Assembly: GCA_963920705.1 (NCBI GenBank)
Contig: OY987240.1
Span: 4,160,501-4,224,500 of the forward strand
Origin: Odiellus spinosus
Taxonomy: Eukaryota > Arthropoda > Arachnida > Opiliones > Phalangiidae
Direction of reading: 5' to 3'
DNA length: 64,000 nucleotides
Of this stretch, positions 42,663-51,080 are shown in pieces. Both the position numbers and the translations under genes were made by a program. Position 1 is the stretch's first letter, and each line of letters starts with the position of its first letter. The notes under the pieces were generated by a model. It did no database searches. It saw only the letters and a list, made by a program, of their open reading frames with translations, and had not been told where the DNA came from.

Positions 42663-43216
42663 AAAACGCTAATTGTTTAATAGACCCGCCTCCGGACAGA
42701 ATTGTTTATTGTTATAAAGAGTATCAACCTTTATTTGACGAAATTAAAAAAGAAATTTGTAGCGTAGAATTTTTGGAGGGTTTACCGCCGGATGGTTGTA
42801 ATTTTTGGGATCCAAAATTAAATAACTTTTTAATTATTGATGATTTAGCATCGACTTGTTATAATAGTACAATTGTCTCAAATATATTCTGCGTCAATAG
42901 CCATCATAAAAATCTTTCCGTAGCATTATTAACTCAAAATTTATTCGGTCAAGGCAAAGAAAGCCGAACGATTAGTTTAAACGCGTCTTATATAATTGTA
43001 TTTCGAAACCCGCGAGATGGATCCCAAATTAACTATCTGAGTAGACAAATATTTCCTAATAATAAAAAACTCGTAACTAAAGCGTATGATTTTGTCACTA
43101 GAGATAAACCATTTTCTTATTTGTGTATTGATTTAAAACAAAATATTAACGACGAATTACGGTTAAGGTCTAACGTTTTTCCAAATGAAGGAAATATGAT
43201 TTTTGTACACGAATAA
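42568..43216 (+). pseudogene. A32-like packaging ATPase with a frameshift in Walker A
   Basis: ATG 42568 opens the gene and leads to a Walker A motif (GCTMSGK). An A6 run at 42633-42638 then throws the frame out; the rest is in the next frame and is open to 43216. That part includes Walker B FLIIDDLA, VALLTQNLFGQ, ISLNASYIIVF and LRLRSNVFPNEG, each shared with Polinton 1. A one-base expansion of the A run explains the break; an assembly error is possible. Confidence 0.85.
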
Positions 43217-43272
43217 ATATATATATATCGTAACAATGCGTGTCTTTTCTTTATTCTTGCTTAAGCTTTACA

Positions 43273-43671
43273 ATGAGTCGAAAGGTAAAAAACCTGAAAA
43301 AAATGAGGAATGTTAGACGTCGTAAACCCCACCCCTTAAAAAAACACGTAAGATTCTTCCGAGACTTAAAGAAAGCTAGTCAGGAAGGGGGAGGTAAATT
43401 GACCCGTATCTTGAAAAAAGCGAAAAATAATCAAATGAAAGCGATGTATAATTCTTTCTATAATTTATTACGAGGCAATATCGCTTTGCCAGAGAAGGAG
43501 AGATTATACGTGAAACAGCACGGAGCTTTCGTACGAAAAATAGCCAATAAACGTGTCTTAGATAAAAACAAACGAAAAATCCTTATAAAGCAAGTCGGCG
43601 GTTTTTTGCCAGGTTTATTAGGCGCTCTGATTCCGACCTTGATCTCCACGATTTCTTCGTTCGCGCAATGA
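43273..43671 (+). CDS. Small basic protein with hydrophobic C-terminus (virion core / pX-like)
   Basis: About 132 residues from ATG 43273 (an upstream frame extension lacks support). Very Lys/Arg-rich N-terminal half (SRKVKNLKKMRNVRRRKPHP), then helical middle and a hydrophobic tail GGFLPGLLGALIPTLIS. Same position and design as the Polinton 1 protein at 5725. The stop overlaps the next ATG as ATGA, as in Polinton 1. Confidence 0.75.
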   Translation: MSRKVKNLKKMRNVRRRKPHPLKKHVRFFRDLKKASQEGGGKLTRILKKAKNNQMKAMYNSFYNLLRGNIALPEKERLYVKQHGAFVRKIANKRVLDKNKRKILIKQVGGFLPGLLGALIPTLISTISSFAQ

Positions 43672-44273
43672 AACGAATGATTTTGGTTCCGGAAACGACA
43701 ATCTTGTCCGATCCCGAGAAAGAAACTAATCAACTTGACCTAGAAATGTCAAAAATATTACGGGATAAAACTTTCTCCAGCGAACAAAAATTACGTTTAT
43801 ATTCGGATGTTTTCCAAAAATACATCAATATGAAAAGCCTGATCGAACCCCCCTTCGTTTACGTGAAAAATCTACCAACACCGACCCCGCCAGCTAGTAT
43901 CCCTACGCCACCCGCAACGTTACAATCAATGCCTTGGTTAACTCCTAACAACGCTACCATGTTTACTCCGACGCAACATTCGACACCGGTGGCGCTGGCA
44001 TCTACTCCCTCGATAACTTCTCAAACTCCTAAATGCTCAACGCAACAGTCAGTCCAAACTCAGCCGGCGTCTCTTAGCCAACTCGCGCCTCTCGCGCAAG
44101 CATTGAGAACTTTTATAGCCAAGCAACCGAAAGCCACCCCGCCGAGACAAAGTACGGCCGAAAGATTGAAGGAAAAACAGCGCAGATACGCCCGGGAAAC
44201 TCTCGATAAATCGAACGAAGAAAATCAAGAGCGTATGACCTTAAGAAAGAAAACTGGAAGATGGGACTTGTGA
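43668..44273 (+). CDS. Conserved Polinton protein of unknown function (MKQ/MKR family)
   Basis: 201 residues beginning MKRMILVPE. N-terminal helices include MSKILRDKTFSSEQKLRLYS, the middle is a Pro/Thr-rich linker (PTPTPPASIPTPPATL), and the C-terminus is charged and helical (TAERLKEKQRRYARETLD). It corresponds by position, start and overlap to the Polinton 1 protein at 6084. The Pro/Thr linker suggests a disordered virion protein; function is unknown. Confidence 0.7.
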   Translation: MKRMILVPETTILSDPEKETNQLDLEMSKILRDKTFSSEQKLRLYSDVFQKYINMKSLIEPPFVYVKNLPTPTPPASIPTPPATLQSMPWLTPNNATMFTPTQHSTPVALASTPSITSQTPKCSTQQSVQTQPASLSQLAPLAQALRTFIAKQPKATPPRQSTAERLKEKQRRYARETLDKSNEENQERMTLRKKTGRWDL

Positions 44274-44692
44274 AGACAACCGGTCGCTTTCTTCTCTGCC
44301 TTGGCGTTATATTAGGACTTCCGTTATTATTTCTTTTGACAGTTTGCGTGTTAATCGCGCTAATACCTGTTTTGATTATTTGTTTAATATATTCGAAGAT
44401 TAAACACCGGAATTCCGTCGAGTGCGAATGTTCCTTATTAATATGTCTATATTTTCAAGATAACCCGATTCATAGGTGTTTTTATTTTATTTATGCAATT
44501 TGTTATCTGTTTATAGTAAATACATATTTAATTTTAATAAATATATTAAGTTTAAGTATCTTCGAAGCACTCGGCAGTTTCTTTCTCACTTTCGCTTTCG
44601 CGTTTCACGGCGCTTTCAATTCGCCCCAACACTTATACTGTTATTTTTGTAAAAAACATGTTAAGATGTTTAAATCTGTAAACACTCTTTAA
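44261..44692 (+). CDS. Multi-pass membrane protein, unknown
   Basis: 143 residues with an N-terminal double hydrophobic segment (FLLCLGVILGLPLLFLLTVC, then VLIALIPVLIICLIY), further ones around IYAICYLFIVNTYLILI and SIFEALGSFFLTFAFAF, and a cysteine-rich end (YCYFCKKHV). It overlaps the previous gene by 13 bp and is the last plus-strand gene; it ends 6 bp before the convergent protease. No counterpart in Polinton 1. It might be an envelope or membrane-remodelling protein, but this is a guess. Confidence 0.6.
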   Translation: MGLVKTTGRFLLCLGVILGLPLLFLLTVCVLIALIPVLIICLIYSKIKHRNSVECECSLLICLYFQDNPIHRCFYFIYAICYLFIVNTYLILINILSLSIFEALGSFFLTFAFAFHGAFNSPQHLYCYFCKKHVKMFKSVNTL

Positions 44693-44697
44693 TAAAA

Positions 44698-45177
44698 TTA
44701 TTCGATACAAGAACCGTTTTCGTGATTCATTAAATGCATACACATATTTAACATTATAATAATATCATTATACGTTTTATCTCTCAAGTTATACATTTCA
44801 TTTAGGATATTTTTGAAAGACAGACCAGCGCATAAACCGGTTAAAACAAAAATCACGTGACCTCCACAGGTGAACGACGCTTTTGGCTGTAACGACGTAG
44901 CGTTGTATTTCCACTTGGTGGTATATCTAGATAAATCCAATCCGTAATAACTCGGTTCTTTTCCGAAAGAGCAAAAGAAATGGCCGACATCGTTTCGATC
45001 CACAAAAACGCCTACCCAATGTAGACCGCTTACGGAGGCAGGTTCCGAATTAATCACGAAACAATAGGGTTTAAAGTCGGGTTTCTCGGGTAAGATATCT
45101 TGGGGAAACACACCGACAAAAAAGGGTCGCGTTCGGGTATCGCATTGTAGAAAAGACGTTAATTCTTCGGTATTCAT
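44698..45177 (-). CDS. Adenain-like cysteine protease with altered acidic site
   Basis: 159 residues. PFFVGVFPQDILP opens the fold; catalytic His in GLHWVGVFVD (~53), Gln in QPKASFTC and Cys seven residues on. At the position of the third catalytic residue, where Polinton 1 has YFDS, this copy has FFCSFG, so the acidic residue is replaced by Cys. Activity may be lost or altered. The ATG overlaps the integrase stop. Last gene of the minus block. Confidence 0.85.
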   Translation of the reverse strand: MNTEELTSFLQCDTRTRPFFVGVFPQDILPEKPDFKPYCFVINSEPASVSGLHWVGVFVDRNDVGHFFCSFGKEPSYYGLDLSRYTTKWKYNATSLQPKASFTCGGHVIFVLTGLCAGLSFKNILNEMYNLRDKTYNDIIIMLNMCMHLMNHENGSCIE

Positions 45178-46100
45178 ACTTTTTGAACTTCGGGCTCGTA
45201 GAACGCACCTCTTATAACCTCACCAGTTCCATCCTCAATGACGTAAGCGGGTGGATCGCGATAGAGGACTTTCCTTATAACGAAGATCTCGTCCGTCCAG
45301 TAACCCGTATATCCTTTCCCAAAAATGCCTTTATCCGCCGAAATTCGAACTCGATCTCCCGGACGTAATTTGGGCTTCTTAACTTTCTTTTTCTTTTTCA
45401 TGTATAACCGTTTCCAGACTAAATGCTCGTTATCAATATTCACATCCTTCGGCGCCATTTTAATCGTCGAATGTTTCGCTTTATTGTACCCTTCCACCAC
45501 TTTTTGCAAATGTTTCACGTAATTCGAATCGTTATTTTTAGTCATTAATCTAAATATTCGATTTTTTAAAGTTCTATTAAAGCGTTCGATCATACTACAT
45601 TTCAAAGTGCCGTAGCTAGGGTACCAGTGAATACCTTTTCTCTTTAAGTACGCCTGAACCGGTTTATTAATAAACTCGCTACCTTCGTCCGTATTAAAAC
45701 GCGAAGGGGTCCGTTGTTTAAAAATGGATTCCAGGCCTCTAATCATTTCAGACCCGTTTTTGGTTTTTAACGGTCGGGCCCAGGCGTATCTCGATAACAA
45801 ATCGATTACCGTTAAAACGTATCGATATTTATTATTCCGCTTAACTAGTTTAGGTAGGTCAATTAAATCTCCTTGGAATACTTCATCCATCTGCGTGACG
45901 TAGATTTGATTCCTAGGGAAGTTTTTACGTCTGTTTCTATGTTTCGTATAGGCGGGTTGCGTTACTAACCAGTCTTGCACATCTTGTTTCGAGACTTTCG
46001 GGTTCGCCTCTCCTGGTTTTTTCGGGGAACCTAGACTAGCGGCGTGTTGGGGATCGTAATACACTCGGCTTAATTTTTGAGCTACTCGTTTCCCCACCAT
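45174..46100 (-). CDS. Retrovirus-like integrase without chromodomain
   Basis: 308 residues. After an N-terminal region (YYDPQHAASLGS ... VSKQDVQDWLVTQPAYTKH), the rve core shows Asp in FQGDLIDLPKL, Asp in NTDEGSEF and Glu in MIERFNRTLK, then KHSTIKMAPKDV, and an SH3-like end (GDRVRIS ... GAFYEPEVQKV). It ends about where the chromodomain begins in the Polinton 1 integrase. Frame intact. Confidence 0.92.
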   Translation of the reverse strand: MVGKRVAQKLSRVYYDPQHAASLGSPKKPGEANPKVSKQDVQDWLVTQPAYTKHRNRRKNFPRNQIYVTQMDEVFQGDLIDLPKLVKRNNKYRYVLTVIDLLSRYAWARPLKTKNGSEMIRGLESIFKQRTPSRFNTDEGSEFINKPVQAYLKRKGIHWYPSYGTLKCSMIERFNRTLKNRIFRLMTKNNDSNYVKHLQKVVEGYNKAKHSTIKMAPKDVNIDNEHLVWKRLYMKKKKKVKKPKLRPGDRVRISADKGIFGKGYTGYWTDEIFVIRKVLYRDPPAYVIEDGTGEVIRGAFYEPEVQKV

Positions 46101-46137
46101 CGTAATAAGAATAACAATTATTTCAAAAAAAATTTAT

Positions 46138-46851
46138 TTAAATATCGTACATTATTTCGTATTTCAAGTCGGTCGTATCTTTAGTGATGTCCAAGAACAA
46201 TCGCTCCAAATCCTCCTCGGATTCGTCGTGCGTGATTTGAAAATTGGTTACGATAGATTCCATATTTAACATCTGAATAGCGCTAGCGATATTTTTTTCC
46301 ATTCTTTCATCAAATTCCAGCGCGGTGTTTGTCGGGCAAGAACTATCGTGGGCTAATTTCTCGTTACAGGCTTGATTAAAGCATCCCTCGGTGATATTAT
46401 ACATCTCAATCACTTCTCGAAGAATCAGGTTTTTGAAGAGTTTTTTAATCGTAATTTTGGTTCGCGAGACTTCATCCAAGCTGGTTTTCAATTGTTTCAG
46501 GCGTTTCCAAGTCGATTTCTTGAAGGAGAAGCCGTTCGAGGTCGAGAACCAAGTCTGGTAAAAGGTAGAATATTTCGAGGAATCTCGATTATAGCGCCGA
46601 ATGTCTATAAATTTGACACCATCCGGTGACGCTATTCCTTCAATTTGATATTTATCCGGTAACCAGCATTGAAAACGATGTAGCGCGTCTTCGAAAAAGG
46701 CTTCAATGTCGTTTTCCCATAACCAGATGCTATCCCAAACGTTTTGATTAATCGTTACGCTACTCTTAGTATCGTTCCGCCGAATAAAAAGACCCGAGTC
46801 GTTTATCCCGATAGTTTGTTTTTCGGAGAGGCAATATTCGTGCTCCTGCAT
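46138..46851 (-). CDS. PC4-like DNA-binding candidate
   Basis: 237 residues with two strand-strand-helix units. The first is GLFIRRNDTKSSVTINQNVW. The second, VKFIDIRRYN ... FYQTWFSTSNGFSFKKSTW followed by KRLKQL, ends like p15/PC4 domains (IR-x-Y, kGxSx, xxW). The C-terminal half has CFNQACNEKLAHDSSC, a possible metal site, and an acidic tail. It matches the Polinton 1 protein at 12515 around the first unit. PC4-type proteins bind single-stranded DNA in transcription or replication; assignment here is tentative. Confidence 0.55.
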   Translation of the reverse strand: MQEHEYCLSEKQTIGINDSGLFIRRNDTKSSVTINQNVWDSIWLWENDIEAFFEDALHRFQCWLPDKYQIEGIASPDGVKFIDIRRYNRDSSKYSTFYQTWFSTSNGFSFKKSTWKRLKQLKTSLDEVSRTKITIKKLFKNLILREVIEMYNITEGCFNQACNEKLAHDSSCPTNTALEFDERMEKNIASAIQMLNMESIVTNFQITHDESEEDLERLFLDITKDTTDLKYEIMYDI

Positions 46852-46901
46852 GGTGTACGGTTAGGTTGATTTTGATACGGTTTTCGCGCTTTCTTTCCCT
46901 C

Positions 46902-47039
46902 TTATATCTCGTTTAAAGATTTTCTCAGCGCGTCAAAGTTCCATCGAGACGAAACGAAGGCTACGGTTCTAACATTATCGCGGACTGTTATAACCAAATT
47001 CAAATCTTTACGGCGCGCGAGGTAAATATAGTCGTCCAT
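46902..47039 (-). CDS. 45-residue ORF resembling one unit of the PC4-like protein
   Basis: A short frame between capsid and PC4-like genes, starting right after the capsid stop region. It reads MDDYIYLARRKDLNLVITVR, then a second strand and SRWNFDALRKSLNEI, the same strand-strand-W-helix layout as the downstream protein. It may be a stand-alone mini-paralogue. Its tight fit in the gene row supports it. Confidence 0.45.
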   Translation of the reverse strand: MDDYIYLARRKDLNLVITVRDNVRTVAFVSSRWNFDALRKSLNEI

Positions 47040-47043
47040 CCTC

Positions 47044-48375
47044 TTACTCCAGCTTGTAAAGAATGTTTCGATCTTTCGTGATTAATATTTGGTTCTCGAA
47101 TTCGGCTTGGATTATATACGTCACTGAGAAGGTTAATGGAGTTTTATATTTAATGGTTAAGCGTACGCTACCGCTCTGCGACAAAGAAATATGTTCACTC
47201 CCGGCTTTTTCCTCCACAGTAGTATCCACCAAAAAGAAAGTATTGCCTTTAGCGTAATCTTCGTACGTAATATCATTTCCTTTATTTTTTCCGTAAGTAT
47301 CCGTGGCCGTAAATAAACTCATGTATTCGCGCGTCCATTGTTTGTTATCAAACTTGGGTTGAAAAGCTTGGTCGGAGTAGTTTTTATTCCCTACCGATAA
47401 GTATAATTGCGAAATACCCAAATGCTTAAAATCAAAGGGGTTCTCGTTTAAGGCGCCGTTGAAACCTGTTGTTTTTACGAACGATATTGTAACTCTATTC
47501 GGGTCACGCCCCAAGAATAAATTTTCTTTTACCGTGTCGCTATTTCCGCTTTCGATATTAAAGTATTTTACTACCGTTTGATTGATAGGATAGACGCAGT
47601 TGGATTTTTCCAAAACCATGGCGTGCGCTAACATAATATCGGGATTAATTTTTACTTTCCGAACATAGAGAGAAGCGTCGGTAATTATAAATTTATAATT
47701 AACAATAGCCGGCGCAGCCGCACCTTGAGCCGCAGCTGCTGGTATAGAGACAATCGGGAAACTATTCGAAGAGCGGATAAATTTATATTTCATGTCAACG
47801 TTATTAATCAAAAATTTATTCATTTTACAGACGTCAAAGGGGGGCACCCCAATCATTACGATTGTTCGAGAATTATCGGTTCTATGCTTTCGGTGCTTCA
47901 TACCCGTATTATCGTCGCTAAATATTTCATCGCCTGTCAAGAATTTATCTTTGTAATACATTTGTAGCCGCAATTGGGTTTTTTTCGCGTCTTCTCCGTA
48001 ACTTAAATGCGCCGTCGTATAAGCCGAGTAAGGGAAAACAGTGTTCAAGGACTGAACGGGGGTATCATTAAACGAGACTTCCCCTTGAGAAAAGAGGGCC
48101 CATTGCGTTAGATTAACGGGGCCTACTTTGGGGGTGGCCGCCGTAATATCCTCCCACGAGCCGTTGGCATTTTGCTGTACCATTTTAGCTTCAATTTTAA
48201 ATTTGGTTTTTGTTAAATCAGTATAGTTTCCGTCATTACCCGGTATAAAAAACTCCAGCGGACCTCCATCAGTGATCGTATTAATAGTTTTAAACTCTAC
48301 ATCGTTACTTCCTACGATATTGTAATTACTAAGGGGTTCAGAGAACAAATCTAATTCCGACATCATTCCTTCCAT
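47044..48375 (-). CDS. Major capsid protein (double jelly roll, hexon-like)
   Basis: 443 residues from ATG 48375, with MSELDLF at 48363 an alternative start; further upstream there is no ATG. PLEFFIPGNDGNYTDLT near the N-terminus, FPYSAYTTAHLSYGEDA, a low-complexity Ala loop (PAAAAQGAAAPA), NPFDFKHLGISQLYLSVGN, REYMSLFTATD and GSVRLTIKYKTPL parallel the Polinton 1 capsid protein. It forms the capsid facets. Frame intact. Confidence 0.9.
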   Translation of the reverse strand: MEGMMSELDLFSEPLSNYNIVGSNDVEFKTINTITDGGPLEFFIPGNDGNYTDLTKTKFKIEAKMVQQNANGSWEDITAATPKVGPVNLTQWALFSQGEVSFNDTPVQSLNTVFPYSAYTTAHLSYGEDAKKTQLRLQMYYKDKFLTGDEIFSDDNTGMKHRKHRTDNSRTIVMIGVPPFDVCKMNKFLINNVDMKYKFIRSSNSFPIVSIPAAAAQGAAAPAIVNYKFIITDASLYVRKVKINPDIMLAHAMVLEKSNCVYPINQTVVKYFNIESGNSDTVKENLFLGRDPNRVTISFVKTTGFNGALNENPFDFKHLGISQLYLSVGNKNYSDQAFQPKFDNKQWTREYMSLFTATDTYGKNKGNDITYEDYAKGNTFFLVDTTVEEKAGSEHISLSQSGSVRLTIKYKTPLTFSVTYIIQAEFENQILITKDRNILYKLE

Positions 48376-48418
48376 CGTGAAGATCAACTGGAAGCTTAAT
48401 CATCTAACACTCTTCTTT

Positions 48419-48790
48419 TCAATATAAAAAATCTGTTTTCCTTCTTTTAATCTTTTTCTTCCGACCGATTCTCTTTCGTTTACCGCTGCCATACTGCGCT
48501 ACTTTATCACCCGCTTTGTGTAATAAATTAGAGCCGGCGAGTCTCAGATTTCTCTGGAATGAAGTTTTAGGATCCTGACCCGCTTGGATATCCCCGAACA
48601 TACGGGTGCCTATACCCAACGCTTCTTTCCCCACCGCTTTAACAGCCGGTTTAAAAATTGGTGTAATGAAACGAACTAGGCTTTTAAATATCGATCCTAT
48701 TCCGTGCCCCCGTTGGAAGACGGGTCCTTGAAAACCGCCGCCGGCTTGTTGGGCGTAGTAGGAATAATACGGATTTTTTCCCCCTGACAT
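48419..48790 (-). CDS. YQRGHG-type virion protein (pVI/pX-like candidate)
   Basis: 123 residues. NPYYSYYAQQAGGGFQGPVF, then QRGHGIGSIF, an amphipathic hydrophobic stretch (LVRFITPIFKPAVKAV), GKEALGIGTRMFGD and a Lys/Arg-rich tail. It has the same layout as the Polinton 1 protein at 8621 and the same place before the capsid gene. Its start overlaps the penton stop (TAATG). Confidence 0.82.
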   Translation of the reverse strand: MSGGKNPYYSYYAQQAGGGFQGPVFQRGHGIGSIFKSLVRFITPIFKPAVKAVGKEALGIGTRMFGDIQAGQDPKTSFQRNLRLAGSNLLHKAGDKVAQYGSGKRKRIGRKKKIKRRKTDFLY

Positions 48791-49725
48791 TATCTTTTTT
48801 TTCGAAAATGTAAAATAACAACCGTTTTTCCCAGATTTAATGGTATTTTCGCTTCGGAATCTGTAGTGATGTTAATATCAATCACGTTAAAATTAGAGAC
48901 GCGTAGCGGGTAGTAATTTATCGGATTACAAATTATATTATGAGGTATATTATCCTTATTGTTTTCTGGTCGACTAATTATTCGAATTAAGCCACCCCAA
49001 GCGTCACCTATCAACTGCGGATAGATGAGGTTAGTATGAGTAAATAAACTCATGACCCCCCTATTTATATCAGCCACGTATTGACCATCTGTATTATTAA
49101 CTATATACTTATCAATGAGATTTTCGTCGAAACCTAACATCTTTCCTAACCCGGGGTTGTCTTGACTAAATTTAACGGAAAAAATATCAAAATATTCTCT
49201 TTGCTCGGGCGTTAATTCAACATCCGGGATGTTATTGAGTCCTACACCGCATTTAAGCTTCACGGTTCCGTTTTTATTATGTTTAAACGCAAAGTAAGGG
49301 CGAATTCGAATCGGTAAACAACGTAGCATTTCGTCTAAAACCGCTTCTATACTTTCGTACGAACCGCGCGTTAAAGAATACGTTTTAGTTTCAATTATTA
49401 TCGTATCTTTACTCGTATCTATTTTAGGCAACGCATCATCCAATTTCACTTTATATCTAATCTGGATAGGAGGAATCTTTCTTAGATCTATTTCTTTAAC
49501 TTTGCGATCTACGGCTCTAAATGTATAGACTCGTCTACCAGTCAACCACCCATTAGTCTGATCAGGTGGTACGCCTAATACATCGGCATACTGATGCGGG
49601 AATTTAATAGCTACATCACTGTAACTCGTTCTAATAGTAAATTGTTTACCCTGCAATGAGGGTATTAAAAAAAATTTTATTTTGTCTTGCGAACCACTTT
49701 TTTCTTCATCCTTAATTAGAGTATC
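48790..49725 (-). CDS. Penton-like minor capsid protein, 5' end lost in gap
   Basis: About 310 codons up to the gap edge. Recognised by the C-terminus (YYPLRVSNFNVIDINI ... LNLGKTVVILHFRKKR), which aligns with that of the Polinton 1 penton-like protein, and by TRGSYESIEAVLDEM, the counterpart of PPGHYQSIDHLLGVI. It has a longer middle part than Polinton 1. The conserved opening lies in the unsequenced stretch; the open frame through the Ns to 49953 starts without an ATG and is an artefact. Confidence 0.8.
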   Translation of the reverse strand, partial: DTLIKDEEKSGSQDKIKFFLIPSLQGKQFTIRTSYSDVAIKFPHQYADVLGVPPDQTNGWLTGRRVYTFRAVDRKVKEIDLRKIPPIQIRYKVKLDDALPKIDTSKDTIIIETKTYSLTRGSYESIEAVLDEMLRCLPIRIRPYFAFKHNKNGTVKLKCGVGLNNIPDVELTPEQREYFDIFSVKFSQDNPGLGKMLGFDENLIDKYIVNNTDGQYVADINRGVMSLFTHTNLIYPQLIGDAWGGLIRIISRPENNKDNIPHNIICNPINYYPLRVSNFNVIDINITTDSEAKIPLNLGKTVVILHFRKKR

Positions 49726-49925
49726 NNNNNNNNNNNNNNNNNNNNNNNNNNNNNNNNNNNNNNNNNNNNNNNNNNNNNNNNNNNNNNNNNNNNNNNNNNN
49801 NNNNNNNNNNNNNNNNNNNNNNNNNNNNNNNNNNNNNNNNNNNNNNNNNNNNNNNNNNNNNNNNNNNNNNNNNNNNNNNNNNNNNNNNNNNNNNNNNNNN
49901 NNNNNNNNNNNNNNNNNNNNNNNNN
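49726..49925. other. Assembly gap (200 N)
   Basis: Exactly 200 unknown bases, probably a placeholder of arbitrary length. The right end of Polinton 2 and its junction with the SAMD3-like gene are hidden here. Confidence 0.99.
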
Positions 49926-50428
49926 GAGAACTTGATTCTGTATTTATATCCAATTTTTAAACAGGTCTTTGACGAAGATTTAAAGAATATATTGACGTAG
50001 AACCCAAAAGCATATTTGAAGACAAAGCTAAAATTAAATTTATTCGGAAGGTAAAATATGAATATTTTGATTTACCATGAGTTTCGAAATAATTTAAAAT
50101 TAGTAGAATAAAAAAACAACTATTCTTGAGGTGTAAAAAGAGGATTGATTATACGTAATTTTCACTAAGAGTAAGTTTTAATAAATTTCAGAACAAACGT
50201 TCAATGGAGGTCAGTAACGCTCAAGAAAAAAAAACAAAATTTTCAGAGACAGATCAAGAAATTGAACTCGTGACAACTTCTGTTAGCAGTGGATTGGCTA
50301 ACCAATTATTAGCTAGCAATGATAGTGCTACGAATGAAGTTAAAAACATAGATAATAAATTAACAGCCTGGTGAGTGTATAGTACTTTACATTTTATTGC
50401 ATTCAGCCTAGCTAGAATGTTTTTTTTA

Positions 50429-50878
50429 TTAAAGGGAGAATGCAACCTAATAGCAAGTGATTTTTTATCGATTCATACTTGCTTAAATAGACCTAATCCA
50501 CTAGAAAAAAAAAATTACAAACTCATATTAAACTAAAACTTAACTTAAAACTTACCTGGAAAATAGGCTTAGTGGGATTCATGGAGAACAACTTAACTAT
50601 CCATATAAGATCTAGTGACCAATGAGCAAAGACCCACCGATAAGGCTCGTATCATAGAGATCTCGCTTAATCGACGTATCTTAGCTCATTGGCCGCTAGA
50701 CCTTACTCAAAGGAAATCCAGCTGATTTCCGCTAAGCCAATTTTTCGGGTAGGTTTTAAATTTATTCCTAGTGAAATATTTGTTTGGTAAGCTTTTTATT
50801 GGTGGACTCGGCCTATTTGATAAGGAATCGATAAAAATCACTTGTTATGAGTTTGCATTCTCTCCTTACGAGTTGAAA
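50429..50878. mobile_element. Palindromic MITE family M, full length, in an intron
   Basis: About 450 bp, starting TTAAAGGGAGAATGCAACCT and ending in the inverted form (CACTTGTTATGAGTTTGCAT, then TCTCTCCTTA). Complete left arm, centre and right arm. It lies within the 767-bp intron of the SAMD3-like gene. The TTAA at the left edge suggests a TTAA target. Confidence 0.85.
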
Positions 50879-50998
50879 AAATGCATCACTTTATTGAATT
50901 GGCTCATTTAAAATAGATCAAAGTTATTTACAATTAATTTTTATTATTAAAAAAATCATAATAATAACTTATTAATATTGAGTAATAATAATAACTTA

Positions 50999-51080
50999 TT
51001 AAAGGGATAATGCAACCTAATAACAAGTGATAAGGAATAAATAAAAAAATCACTCGTTGTTAGGCTGCATTCTCACTTAA
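50999..51080. mobile_element. 82-bp minimal member of MITE family M
   Basis: TTAAAGGGATAATGCAACCT, AATAACAAGTGAT, a short centre, then ATCACTCGTTGTTAGGCTGC and ATTCTCACTTAA. Only the two terminal repeats remain, with TTAA at both edges. In the same intron as the full copy. Confidence 0.85.

Larger units (their letters stand above)
35430..49725. mobile_element. Polinton 2 (Maverick/adintovirus-like), right end lost in assembly gap
   Basis: Carries every hallmark gene: protein-primed PolB, retrovirus-like integrase, A32-type ATPase, penton-like, double-jelly-roll capsid and adenain-like protease. The left block is on the plus strand, the right block on the minus strand, converging near 44.69 kb. 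PolB, the ATPase and the gene at 37.3 kb are broken, while capsid, protease and integrase frames are open. The left boundary is inferred from the truncated MITE; the right boundary lies in or beyond the 200-N gap. Terminal inverted repeats could not be tested. Confidence 0.88.

Noticed and set aside
47044-48387. Longer start for the Polinton 2 capsid protein
   Set aside because: The extra codons begin at TTG; ATG 48375 or 48363 is more likely.
48790-49953. 387-codon frame running through the N gap
   Set aside because: Residues across the Ns are unknown and the apparent start is a TTG beyond the gap; only 48790-49725 is supported.
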